From contig DAORRV010000002.1 in NCBI GenBank assembly GCA_035443185.1, positions 1 to 64,000 on the forward strand: a DNA stretch of 64,000 bases. Direction: 5' to 3'. The stretch is from UBA2330 sp035443185. Its GTDB lineage: Bacteria > Bacteroidota > Ignavibacteria > Tepidaquicellales > Tepidaquicellaceae. How positions within the stretch are numbered: position 1 is the stretch's first letter; each line of letters starts with the position of its first letter. Below the pieces are notes generated by a model, which ran no database searches, had not been told where the DNA came from, and saw only the letters and a list, made by a program, of their open reading frames with translations. This document shows, one piece after another, positions 6,657 to 15,279 of the stretch. The translations under genes were made by a program, and so were the position numbers.

Positions 6657-9092
6657 ATGAACATAATGTCAAAAAGTCCAGCCTTAAAATTTATTCTAAT
6701 TTACATATCGGGAATTCTATGTTTTGATCTATTCAGTCAATTCACAATCGTTATAAGAATTACTTTTATTACATTTTTGCTGATTGTAATTTTTCTAAGG
6801 TTTAAAGATAAATTCGAACCAATTTGCAGAGCACTCATTTTCCTTCTAATTTTTATAATGGGTTTATTCAATTCACAATTTGATTTTAACCGAAGTAATC
6901 AAAGTGTGTTTAAAAATTATCCCGATACTCAAAAAAATTCTTACAATGTAATTACAGGAATAGTCACTGAAATTCCTGTAGTAAATAAATCAGGAGTTAA
7001 ATTAGTCATTGAGTGTAGGAGTATATCATCCAGAAGAGATACTTTACATTTAAACGGAAAGGTCATTGCTACTTTAAGGGAAAATATTTATTCGAAATCA
7101 TCCGAACAAATTCCAGTTATAAATCCGGGTGATGAAATTTCACTCAAAGGAAAACTTTCAACTTCGCCGGGCAGAAGGAATCCCGGAGACTTTGATTATA
7201 AGAAGTATCTTGAGTCACGAGATATACATAAACTTTTTTATTCTAATGGTTATAAGGATGTGAAAATAATTTCACAGAAAAATCTGAGTTTCATTTATCA
7301 GTATATTATTTTTCCAGCAAAGATCTTTGCATTAAATAATATAGATACTCTGCTGAGCGGAGACAATGCTTCGTATCTTAAAGGACTTGTGACAGGTGAA
7401 AGATCGGACATTTCTGACGAAACAAAGGAAGCTTTTATCAATGCCGGAGTGATGCACTTAATTGCAGTGTCAGGACTTAATGTTGCCTATGTAATTATTT
7501 TTGTCAATATTTTACTTTCACTTTTACGCGTACCATTTAAATACAGGATATATATTACATGTCTGTTTCTGATTTTTTACTGTATGTTCACAGGCAGTCC
7601 TGCATCGATTTTACGGGCGACCATTATGGGAATAACTGTGCTGATGTCATTTGTCTTCGAAAGAAAGATATACTTTTATAATTTTATTGGAGTATCAGCA
7701 ATGTGTTTACTGATCTTCGATACAAGATTATTATTTGATACCGGATTTATTTTATCTTATGCTGCGACTTTTTCAATGGTGATAATTTACAACCGGTTTG
7801 AGAAAAGTTTTTTACATAATCTTAAATCTCCAAAAACCAAATTCAAAAAGATTGTTAGCTGGATATCAGTATTATTTTTCACATCTCTTGCAGCTCAGAT
7901 CGGTACTCTACCACTTACATCACTTTATTTTGGAAAGATTTCATTTATTTCTCTATTAGCAAACGTTGTCGCAGTACCGCTTGCTAACATTTCACTTGCA
8001 ATAGGATTTTTACAAATACTGACCGGAATTATTTCTTTTGATCTGTCATCAATAATAGCGGAAACAAATAATATTTTGCTGAGCATTCAGCTTGAGTTTA
8101 TTAAATTTTGTGCGGGTATGAAATTTTCATTTATTTATATAAAAAATTTCACTCTTTCAATTATAATTTCATATTACATCATCTGCATTCTTCTAATATT
8201 TGCAAAAACTCTTCACATGTTTTTTAGAAACCTGATCATTTCATTTCTTATAATATTAATATTACTTACAAACAATGTATCGTATGAACAAAAGATGACA
8301 GTAACTTTTCTAGATGTCGGTCAGGGTGACTGTGCTCTGATCGAAACCCCGGACGGGAAAAATATACTTGTTGACTGCGGTAACAGTACTAAAACTTTCG
8401 ACAATGGAGAAAAGACAATTGCACCATTACTGAGACGAAAAGGAATTGACAAAATTGACATGATCATACTTACTCATTTACATATGGATCATATTGGCGG
8501 TGTGAATTATCTTCTAAAACATTTTGAGATAGGGAGCATTTTTGAAAGCGGACAGGAACACATTACTGATTTCACAATGGTAACAGACAGTCTGATCTCT
8601 ATAAATAATGTGAAGAGAACGATTGTACGAAGCGGAGATATGATAGATAGTTTTAAGGATATGCGATTATATTTTTTGTATCCTGATAAAGCACATGCTG
8701 ACGCAAGTGATCATCCTTCTTATGGAAATCTGAATAACGGTTCAGTAGTATTTATTTTAAAATATCGTGAGACAGAAATTCTTTTTACCGGTGATGCAGA
8801 AGCAGCAGGAGAATTGTATATCAAAAATCATTATGAAGATTTTATTGATACAGATGTTTTGAAAGCCGGACATCACGGTAGTATTACCTCAAGTACGATT
8901 CCGTTTATTTTGAAAAACTCTCCGAGGATTGCAGTAATTTCGTGCGGTATGAATAATAAATTTAATCATCCGTCTAAGATCATACTTGACCGATTAAAAA
9001 GATCAGGAGCAGAAATTTTCAGAACAGATAATGAAGGTGCTGTTATAATTGAAACTGACGGATATGAAATTAAGGCAACAAATAAAAAATAA
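6657..9092 (+). CDS. comEC: ComEC/Rec2 DNA-uptake channel protein
   Basis: The 811-residue protein has the full ComEC layout. Hydrophobic helices and the DUF4131-type domain lie at the N-terminus (to about 200). The Competence transmembrane domain follows (about 225-490), with LVTGERSDISDETKEAF and GVMHLIAVSGLNVAYV. A C-terminal metallo-beta-lactamase-like domain begins at VTFLDVGQGDCALIETPDG and carries THLHMDHIGG, LFTGDAEAAGE and KAGHHGS. ComEC forms the inner-membrane pore for single-stranded DNA in natural transformation, and the MBL domain may degrade the second strand. The HxHxDH motif is intact, so nuclease activity is plausible. The stop codon abuts that of the convergent gene at 9093. 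Confidence 0.93.
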   Translation: MNIMSKSPALKFILIYISGILCFDLFSQFTIVIRITFITFLLIVIFLRFKDKFEPICRALIFLLIFIMGLFNSQFDFNRSNQSVFKNYPDTQKNSYNVITGIVTEIPVVNKSGVKLVIECRSISSRRDTLHLNGKVIATLRENIYSKSSEQIPVINPGDEISLKGKLSTSPGRRNPGDFDYKKYLESRDIHKLFYSNGYKDVKIISQKNLSFIYQYIIFPAKIFALNNIDTLLSGDNASYLKGLVTGERSDISDETKEAFINAGVMHLIAVSGLNVAYVIIFVNILLSLLRVPFKYRIYITCLFLIFYCMFTGSPASILRATIMGITVLMSFVFERKIYFYNFIGVSAMCLLIFDTRLLFDTGFILSYAATFSMVIIYNRFEKSFLHNLKSPKTKFKKIVSWISVLFFTSLAAQIGTLPLTSLYFGKISFISLLANVVAVPLANISLAIGFLQILTGIISFDLSSIIAETNNILLSIQLEFIKFCAGMKFSFIYIKNFTLSIIISYYIICILLIFAKTLHMFFRNLIISFLIILILLTNNVSYEQKMTVTFLDVGQGDCALIETPDGKNILVDCGNSTKTFDNGEKTIAPLLRRKGIDKIDMIILTHLHMDHIGGVNYLLKHFEIGSIFESGQEHITDFTMVTDSLISINNVKRTIVRSGDMIDSFKDMRLYFLYPDKAHADASDHPSYGNLNNGSVVFILKYRETEILFTGDAEAAGELYIKNHYEDFIDTDVLKAGHHGSITSSTIPFILKNSPRIAVISCGMNNKFNHPSKIILDRLKRSGAEIFRTDNEGAVIIETDGYEIKATNKK

Positions 9093-10370
9093 TTATTGTC
9101 TTTGCTCAGGGATCTTGAAACCAAGATAAGTACCTGAACTTATTCCCATCAGAGCCAGCAAAGTATTATCAAACTCAGGCATCTTCAGACTATTCCAGAT
9201 TGTAAAAATAAAAATATATCCGAGTACTAATGTCCAAACTGCGATCTGAAATCTGTACAGACTTACTCCACCTGAATCCGAAAGAATATCATTTAAAAAA
9301 CCTTTACAGCAATACTCATGTGAAGTTTTCTCATCTTTCAATAAATCATGTATTTCATATTGTCTCTTATTCAAAGATTCCAGTTCACTTCTAAATTCCT
9401 CTTTCCTCATTGGAGTAATATCTTCTTTCATAAGTTCATTTATTAATGATACTCTGTCATCAATAGATCTCATTTCGGCGTTCATTGAAATAATTTTCTC
9501 ATTTGATAATTTGATCTTTTTAAAATTTATCATCATCGATCCCAGAGCAGTGGCAGAGCTGATACCCATTAATGCAAGTACAGAATTTGTAATAGTGGGA
9601 AACTCCTTTGTAATAATATATAGAGCAAGATAAGTTGAAACTACCAGATAAGACCAGAATGCCATCTGCGTAAGGGCAAGACTGTAAGGTCTTTTTTTCT
9701 TTGACGAATTATCAGTTACCGGTTCTCTGAGCATATCCGTTTTTATTGCAAGATAAAATGTTATCAGAAGTAAAAGAATTGAAATACCAATAAACTGGAA
9801 ATATGCCATTTCATTATAAATGATCAGAGAAAAATTTTCTCGGTTTGATTCAAGTTCTTTTTCTCCTTCAATACCTGCACTGATAGTGACAAGATTAGTA
9901 GATCTTGAAGCAAGTTTAGGTCTCTTTAATATTTCAAGCCAGGACTCTTCAGATCCTTTCAGTTTCAAAGGAAACTTTAACCAGACTTTTGCTGAGGTAT
10001 CACGAATGATCCTTCCTGCAGAATTATTTATTGGCAGACCGTCAATATAGAGGACAATTGGTTTACCTTTAATTTTACTTTCAGTCAAAAGGTCTTGAAT
10101 ATTACTTACTTTAAGAAGGATATTATCACCCAGGTTACCTTCATTCTTATTCGAATTTTCATTTAAAACTTCTTCGATTTTAATTTTTACAGATCCACCC
10201 TGCTTCAATTCAGATTTCGAGCTATCAGTTACAACAGGTCTATGATTCAATGAATCTGAGTCTGTAACTTTTTTATTCAGAGGCTGAGAATGCGAAGTAT
10301 TTAATCCAAAGCCAAAGTAATAAATTGAAAAGAGCAGTAAAATTAAAATAGAGCAATATTTTTTTTCCAT
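9093..10370 (-). CDS. Uncharacterised multi-pass membrane protein with duplicated C-terminal unit
   Basis: This 425-residue protein starts with a signal-like hydrophobic segment. An extracytoplasmic region (about 30-185) follows, with VLYIDGLPINNSAGR and SWLEILKRPKL, then a transmembrane helix at about 190-208. The membrane part contains two similar units: QMAFWSYLVVSTYLALYI...SVLALMGISSATALGS at about 235-280, and QIAVWTLVLGYIFIFTI...TLLALMGISSGTYLGF near the C-terminus. A cytoplasmic coiled-coil-like stretch (about 290-350) with ITPMRKEEFRSELESLNKRQYEIHDLL links them. Similar duplicated ALxGISSGTxLGxK proteins occur in other bacteria, but I know of no assigned function. It may be cotranscribed with the upstream secreted protein at 10422-12218. 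Confidence 0.6.
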   Translation of the reverse strand: MEKKYCSILILLLFSIYYFGFGLNTSHSQPLNKKVTDSDSLNHRPVVTDSSKSELKQGGSVKIKIEEVLNENSNKNEGNLGDNILLKVSNIQDLLTESKIKGKPIVLYIDGLPINNSAGRIIRDTSAKVWLKFPLKLKGSEESWLEILKRPKLASRSTNLVTISAGIEGEKELESNRENFSLIIYNEMAYFQFIGISILLLLITFYLAIKTDMLREPVTDNSSKKKRPYSLALTQMAFWSYLVVSTYLALYIITKEFPTITNSVLALMGISSATALGSMMINFKKIKLSNEKIISMNAEMRSIDDRVSLINELMKEDITPMRKEEFRSELESLNKRQYEIHDLLKDEKTSHEYCCKGFLNDILSDSGGVSLYRFQIAVWTLVLGYIFIFTIWNSLKMPEFDNTLLALMGISSGTYLGFKIPEQRQ

Positions 10371-10421
10371 GATAGTTTAAATTTTATTTAATAAACTTTT
10401 GGAAACTTCTATTTCATCGAA

Positions 10422-12218
10422 TTAAAATCTTACCGTGACAGAATAGATCTTATTCTTTCTCGATCCTAAAAAGCTAATCGTGTTATCGGATCTGTTATAC
10501 TTAATTTTTTGTACCTGTTTATAATGTTTACCAAGTGAAATGTTGTCAGTAAAGATTTCCTCAGTATAGGAATAATCAGTTGTATCCAATTCAGTAATGC
10601 CGGTATAAAATAATTTCCCATTATCAGTGTACATTAGATTACGAATATTTATTAATTTGCCGGAACCTGAAACTGTATTTTCAGGGAAATTCATCTTTCC
10701 ATTTTCGGTAACCAGATAGCTATTGTTATTTCCCTGACTGCCGAAATCTTCAGCATTGATCACATAGCCATTTCCATTTGGAGAAAATTGAATCATAACA
10801 GCACCACTTTCAAAATTCTGATAAGATACATTTTCAAATTCACCGGTTAAATTATTTCCTTTAAAAAATTTCACAGATGCTTTTTTACCGGTTTTTTCAT
10901 CTGCAAATTGCTGACCAAAATAATACAGCTCTCCATTTTTCATAAATCCATAATCCCCTATCAGATCATAATCTCCCTGACCTATAATAATAATACTTTC
11001 TCCGTTAGTTTGCATCAACAAATATTCTTTTTTCTTAAGATCAGAAATTCCTGCGTAGATCATATTTCCTTCTTTATCATAGATAATATTCCCTGTGCTA
11101 TATCCGATTGGAAATGCTTTATCGTTTTTAACATAATATGTTTTTACATAATACTCATCATATGAGGATGCATCATCAGGGTTTGCAGGAAATATTTCAT
11201 CGGAAGCAGCAAAATAAGTGATGTCATCGTTTTCTCCAAATTTAATATCATATATATCAAAAATAAGTACCGGTTTTTTATCTAATTCAGATTGTTCAAA
11301 ATTCAACGGGAGTTTTTCATTATTTTTTACCAGATATTTATTATGAGTAAATTGTTCAGTAGAATCTGAAGCTTTATATACCGGTTCATTATTTTTATTG
11401 AAGAGAACAGGCGGAGTAACATAATCAAAACTATTATACTTTATATCACCTGATACTACAAATTCATCACCTGCATTTTCATAAAATTTTCCACCGTTCT
11501 TTGCTATAAAAGTAAGTTCATTATTGTTATCTAATGTGAGACTTGACTCATGAATATCGGAATAGTCTGTCATTTTAATATCTTCTCCAAACATTAAACC
11601 GGCTTTACCATTTTTAACAACAATAAATCCTCTTTCACCATCAGCATTCCTGTAAAAATATTCATCTCCTATTTGTTCATTATCACCTTCCATACCTCTC
11701 CCCTGAAAATATTTATAGACTGGTTTGACAATATCATATTTCTCAGATTGTCTAAAACTTCCATCGGCTTTTGCATAACCAATAAAATAATCTTCCTTAA
11801 TTTTAAAGATGAATACATATTCATCTTTTTTATCGATAAAACTACTGGATGATTCAATGTATTCAAGACCTTTGATAGTTTTTCCGTTAATAATTAAAAA
11901 ATAATTATCGATTCCATAATCACTTTCGTAATTACCGGCATTAGTAAAATAATTTCCTTTAGAATCAAACTTTGTATCAAAAGTCATAATAAAATCATAC
12001 TTTTCTGATTGACCTTTGGGAGAGATAAGAAATGTTTTTTTCTCATCAGGTATAAGATAAGCGTAACAGAAATTTCCTGAAGCTTCATCCATAATAAAAT
12101 TATAAAGTTCTGTATTTCCTTTATAGTCCAGACTGAATATTTCTTTTTCATCTATAGTCTGTGAGAAGGTATTGTTCGAAAATATTACAAGTAAAAAAAG
12201 TAAAAAAATTTTATTCAT
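10422..12218 (-). CDS. Uncharacterised secreted protein with propeller-like repeats
   Basis: The 598-residue protein opens with a clear signal peptide (MNKIFLLFLLVIFSNNTFSQ). The body is a series of degenerate strand-rich units of about 40-60 residues containing Y-D-F/Y, G-x-x-Y and N-G-K/E-L/M-Y/F turns, for example KGQSEKYDFIMTFDTKFDSKG, VVKNGKAGLMFGEDI and MKNGELYYFGQQ. This recalls WG-repeat or beta-propeller proteins. The segment VKNGKAGLM is close to the WG-repeat consensus, but I cannot assign a family. No sorting domain is present at the C-terminus. It has no cysteine pairs or catalytic motif that I recognise. It lies 51 bases upstream of the 9093-10370 membrane protein on the same strand. 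Confidence 0.6.
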   Translation of the reverse strand: MNKIFLLFLLVIFSNNTFSQTIDEKEIFSLDYKGNTELYNFIMDEASGNFCYAYLIPDEKKTFLISPKGQSEKYDFIMTFDTKFDSKGNYFTNAGNYESDYGIDNYFLIINGKTIKGLEYIESSSSFIDKKDEYVFIFKIKEDYFIGYAKADGSFRQSEKYDIVKPVYKYFQGRGMEGDNEQIGDEYFYRNADGERGFIVVKNGKAGLMFGEDIKMTDYSDIHESSLTLDNNNELTFIAKNGGKFYENAGDEFVVSGDIKYNSFDYVTPPVLFNKNNEPVYKASDSTEQFTHNKYLVKNNEKLPLNFEQSELDKKPVLIFDIYDIKFGENDDITYFAASDEIFPANPDDASSYDEYYVKTYYVKNDKAFPIGYSTGNIIYDKEGNMIYAGISDLKKKEYLLMQTNGESIIIIGQGDYDLIGDYGFMKNGELYYFGQQFADEKTGKKASVKFFKGNNLTGEFENVSYQNFESGAVMIQFSPNGNGYVINAEDFGSQGNNNSYLVTENGKMNFPENTVSGSGKLINIRNLMYTDNGKLFYTGITELDTTDYSYTEEIFTDNISLGKHYKQVQKIKYNRSDNTISFLGSRKNKIYSVTVRF

Positions 12219-12389
12219 TCAGTTGTTTTTTTTGGTAATTTATTAATTCCAAGTTTAATTAAAAAGTTAGTTGTAATATGTTTTTTCCAGATTACAGAAT
12301 TAATGTTTGGACAATTTTTAAATTAACCTATCCTTAATTAGAAATTGTAATTTATTGGAATTTATATTAAGTTTAAAAAAAAATGACAC

Positions 12390-13427
12390 ATGAAAGTATT
12401 ATTCAGTAATTCCCATAAATTAATCATCTTTACTTTTATTTTTTTATTTTCACTTTATCTTATTTCCGAAAGTTCACATCCGTTTCTTTCCTGCCAAAAT
12501 GATCAGACACTAAGTATAAAAGATTCCATAGTTCCATGGAGAGCTCCTGAAGTAAGCTCTATTCCAGACAATGAGGATGGAAAAATTATAATACTTGGCA
12601 GAAATATTTTTAATAAGACTAATTTATATTTAGGTCCTGATGTCAGCAATGAAGCAAACAGATATACGAATGCAGGTTTGGCTTGCCAGAATTGTCACTT
12701 AAAAGGCGGTACATTGAAAAATGTAATGGGACTGGTTGGTGTATATTATAATTATCCAAAATTTGATACAAGATCAGGGAAGAATATAAATATAGAGGAG
12801 AGGATCAACAATTGTATGAAAAGAAGTTTGAACGGAAAACCTTTGCCTGATACTTCAAAAGAAATGACAGCTTTAGTTTCATATATGAAATGGCTGAGTA
12901 CTTATGCACCGAAAGGTACAAAAGTAGAAGGACAGGGACTTCCAAAAATTGAACTTATTAACAGAGCTGCTGATAAAGAAAATGGAAAGAATGTTTATCT
13001 GAATTATTGCACGACCTGTCACGCAGATAATGGTCAGGGAGTTTTAAGAAGTCCGGGAAATGTGGATGTGTTGGCTGACTCTTTAAAAGGTTATGAATTC
13101 CCGCCGGTGATGGGATCGAACAGTTTTAATGACGGTGCAGGAATGTACAGACTTTTAACTGCAACTTCTTTTATTTATGCAAAGATGCCTTACAATGATG
13201 CAATTTTGTCACTTGAAGATTCCTATGATGTGGCAGCTTATATAATCTCTACTCCAAGACCAAAGCTTCCCGGAATTGAATCTGACTATCCGGACCTAAA
13301 ATTCAAACCAGTAGATTTTCCGTTTCCACCTTATGAGGATAAATTTTCAGCAGAGGAGCATAAGTATGGTCCATATCAGCCGATGCTGAAAGAAGGTGAG
13401 ACAAGTAAATTTGTAAAGCCGCTGTAG
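12390..13427 (+). CDS. TsdA-like dihaem c-type cytochrome
   Basis: This is a periplasmic electron-transfer protein of 345 residues. An N-terminal hydrophobic export segment (about 8-30) precedes two haem c sites, CQNCH at residues 99-103 and CTTCH at 207-211. The sequence after the first site matches the thiosulfate dehydrogenase/tetrathionate reductase TsdA pattern: an N-C-x-x-RS-L-N-G-K-P-L-P segment, KEMTALVSYMKWLS, and in the second domain YPPVMG-like EFPPVMGSNSFNDGAGMYR. TsdA couples two thiosulfates to tetrathionate and passes electrons to a cytochrome. The activity of this copy is inferred from family resemblance only. No sox genes are near, and the gene is monocistronic between two convergent/divergent neighbours. 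Confidence 0.75.
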   Translation: MKVLFSNSHKLIIFTFIFLFSLYLISESSHPFLSCQNDQTLSIKDSIVPWRAPEVSSIPDNEDGKIIILGRNIFNKTNLYLGPDVSNEANRYTNAGLACQNCHLKGGTLKNVMGLVGVYYNYPKFDTRSGKNINIEERINNCMKRSLNGKPLPDTSKEMTALVSYMKWLSTYAPKGTKVEGQGLPKIELINRAADKENGKNVYLNYCTTCHADNGQGVLRSPGNVDVLADSLKGYEFPPVMGSNSFNDGAGMYRLLTATSFIYAKMPYNDAILSLEDSYDVAAYIISTPRPKLPGIESDYPDLKFKPVDFPFPPYEDKFSAEEHKYGPYQPMLKEGETSKFVKPL

Positions 13428-13450
13428 CATAGATTATTGATCTTTGCTGC

Positions 13451-13879
13451 TCAATACAAGTAAGGAATAAACATTTTAGTTTTTTTTATATACTCTTCAT
13501 ATTCCGGGTAAGCTACTGTAAGAAGTCTCTCTTCAAGTTTAAGTTTAAAGATCATATCGATCAGAAGTATAATCCAGATAATAAATCTCATTAAACTGAA
13601 ATCATTCCAGACCCAAAGTAATGTCATTAAAATAACTGAAGTGTACATTGGATGTCTGACGTATTTGTAAATTCCTGAAGTATTAAGTTTATGAGAATCA
13701 GGAATTTCGGCAAATATATTAAATCTGAAACTGAAAGAATACATTGCAATCAAACCCGGGACAGCAGTGATTATCAGCAAAATCGTTTTGATAATATCAG
13801 AAGGAAAAATCTCACCTGTCAGTATTATCGCTGATATACAAAAAAACTGAACTCCAACAAATAAAAATGAAAGTTTCAT
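13451..13879 (-). CDS. Isoprenylcysteine carboxyl methyltransferase (ICMT)/NnrU-like membrane methyltransferase
   Basis: The 142-residue protein has four or so hydrophobic segments and the family signature near residue 70, GIYKYVRHPMYTSVILM. The cytosolic end motif LKLEERLLTVAYPEYEEYIKKTKMFIPYLY contains the conserved E-E-R-x-L and F-P-E-Y equivalents that bind S-adenosylmethionine. Such bacterial enzymes methylate small molecules or lipids, and the substrate here is unknown. Its start codon overlaps the last four bases of the upstream Rieske oxygenase gene (13876-13879), which strongly suggests translational coupling and a shared pathway. Confidence 0.8.
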   Translation of the reverse strand: MKLSFLFVGVQFFCISAIILTGEIFPSDIIKTILLIITAVPGLIAMYSFSFRFNIFAEIPDSHKLNTSGIYKYVRHPMYTSVILMTLLWVWNDFSLMRFIIWIILLIDMIFKLKLEERLLTVAYPEYEEYIKKTKMFIPYLY

Positions 13880-14967
13880 AAAAACTCTGAGATCAGTCTG
13901 TGAAAATGATGCGTCCCAGTTTCTCTGTTTACAGAATATCTTCCTCTGTTATACAAACCTGAATTGATCCCTCTCTGAACATTCTCGACAATAGCTTCGT
14001 CTTCCCGCTCGACTTTATCCAATGCACTTCCCGCACCTTCATTTAATTTTGATTCATCATAGACATAAGATATAAACGAAACTTTTGTCAGATCTTTTTT
14101 TATTGGTTTTACAATATTTATTGATAATCCCCACGGATAAAAATTGAACATGATATTAGGAAATATCCAAAAGTAATATGCTGAAATATTTTTTCCATGA
14201 TCAGAATGTCCTTCAGGAATTTTGAAACATTCTTCGCCTCCCTTTTTATTTGCATGTCCAATCTGAAGATTTGAAAATCTGAACAGCTCAGTTGTATATC
14301 CTGAGTAATCCAGTTTTTCATTTAAGGAATTATGAACATACGGTATATGAAATCCCTCAAGATAATTCTCACAATACAAAGCCCAGTGAGCTTTCACGAG
14401 ATAATCTTTTGACTTCGGGGCATCATACAAGAATTCATTTACAGGGAGAAATGAAATTCTGGAAAACATCTCACCAAAGAATTCATGCAGTGGAGCTATT
14501 GGATTTAAAGATGCAAAAAGAAATTTATCCCAGACATAGAAAGGAATTTCGGGCAAATCATCTTTTTCGGATGGAAAGTTTTTTACTTCTTCAAATTCAG
14601 GCATTGAAATGAATTTACCATCGAGACCGAATCGTCTGCCATGATATCTGCATCTTAAATTTTTTTCAATAGAGCTTCCTTCGACGAGAATATTTCCTCT
14701 GTGCGTACAGACATTTGAAAGACAGTGCAGTTTGTCATTTATATCTCTTGTAAGAATGAGTGGAGTATTGAGAAAATTTTCAAGCATATAAAAAGGGAAT
14801 ATCTGGCCGGGTACTTTGACCGACTCAGTATCACTTACAAACTGCCAGCTCTTTGAAAATATCTTCTCTTTAGAAATTTCAAAATATTTATCATCCGTAT
14901 AAAACTCAGCAGGCATTGTCTCAGCAAGTGATATGTCCGAATCGATATAAAAACTATTTTCATTCAT
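13876..14967 (-). CDS. Rieske non-haem iron oxygenase, alpha-subunit type
   Basis: This 363-residue oxygenase resembles aromatic ring-hydroxylating dioxygenase and choline/carnitine monooxygenase alpha subunits. The Rieske [2Fe-2S] site is CTHRGNIL (Cys and His) followed by CRYHGRRFGLDGKF (Cys and His) at about residues 86-115. The mononuclear iron site is in NYLEGFHIPYVHNSL at about 198-212, which gives the usual Glu, His and His. No ferredoxin or reductase gene accompanies it, so electrons must come from elsewhere. It is coupled by a 4-base overlap to an ICMT-like methyltransferase, so a joint oxidation/methylation of one metabolite is plausible. The substrate is unknown. Confidence 0.88.
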   Translation of the reverse strand: MNENSFYIDSDISLAETMPAEFYTDDKYFEISKEKIFSKSWQFVSDTESVKVPGQIFPFYMLENFLNTPLILTRDINDKLHCLSNVCTHRGNILVEGSSIEKNLRCRYHGRRFGLDGKFISMPEFEEVKNFPSEKDDLPEIPFYVWDKFLFASLNPIAPLHEFFGEMFSRISFLPVNEFLYDAPKSKDYLVKAHWALYCENYLEGFHIPYVHNSLNEKLDYSGYTTELFRFSNLQIGHANKKGGEECFKIPEGHSDHGKNISAYYFWIFPNIMFNFYPWGLSINIVKPIKKDLTKVSFISYVYDESKLNEGAGSALDKVEREDEAIVENVQRGINSGLYNRGRYSVNRETGTHHFHRLISEFL

Positions 14968-15036
14968 AATAACTTTTAAAAAAATTATTGTAATTTAATA
15001 TTTGTAATTTGTAATTTCTCTTGGCAACAACCCCCT

Positions 15037-15172
15037 TCGCTCCCCGTTTTTTTTAATGGGGAAATATTTTTAAATTATTCTGAATAGTGATACTAATAAT
15101 TTAAAAATATATCTCAAGAAAATTCACAGATAATTTTTTTAATAATTGGCAATAAATTTAGGTTGTAATAAA
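15037..15172 (+). repeat. Dispersed intergenic repeat, copy 1
   Basis: This stretch shares ordered blocks with 34247-34380: TTCGCTCC, then a short T-rich stretch, TTTTAAATTATT.TGAA, and ATTTAGGTTGTAA about 100 bases on. In both places a heptad array follows directly. The order and spacing suggest common ancestry rather than chance AT-rich similarity. Whether it is a mobile repeat or a duplicated control region is unknown. Confidence 0.55.
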
Positions 15173-15173
15173 A

Positions 15174-15278
15174 CAATTTGTAATTTGTTTTTATAACTCG
15201 TGATTCGTAATTAGTAATTCGCAACTCGTAACTCGTATTTCGTAATTCGTAATTTGCAATTTGCAATTTTCAATTGCT
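15174..15278. repeat. Array of 15 heptanucleotide repeats
   Basis: The sequence divides without a slip into 7-base units: CAATTTG, TAATTTG, TTTTTAT, AACTCGT, GATTCGT, AATTAGT, AATTCGC, AACTCGT twice, ATTTCGT, AATTCGT, AATTTGC twice, AATTTTC, AATTGCT. The consensus is about AATTCGT. The array ends two bases before the pepT stop codon on the opposite strand. A period of seven is not codon-like, so it is not a coding repeat. Confidence 0.85.
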
Positions 15279-15279
15279 C

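Larger units (their letters stand above)
14968..15279. other. 312-bp intergenic region holding a dispersed repeat and a heptad array
   Basis: No gene is seen. The left part (14990-15025) has several AATTTGT heptads. About 15037-15172 resembles 34247-34380 (see the separate entry). From 15174 the heptad array runs almost to the stop codon of pepT. The stretch TCCCC...GGGGA around 15041-15062 could form a weak 5-bp stem. Confidence 0.6.

Noticed and set aside
15174..15278. CRISPR-like array
   Set aside because: The units are 7 bases with no spacers and no cas genes are present.
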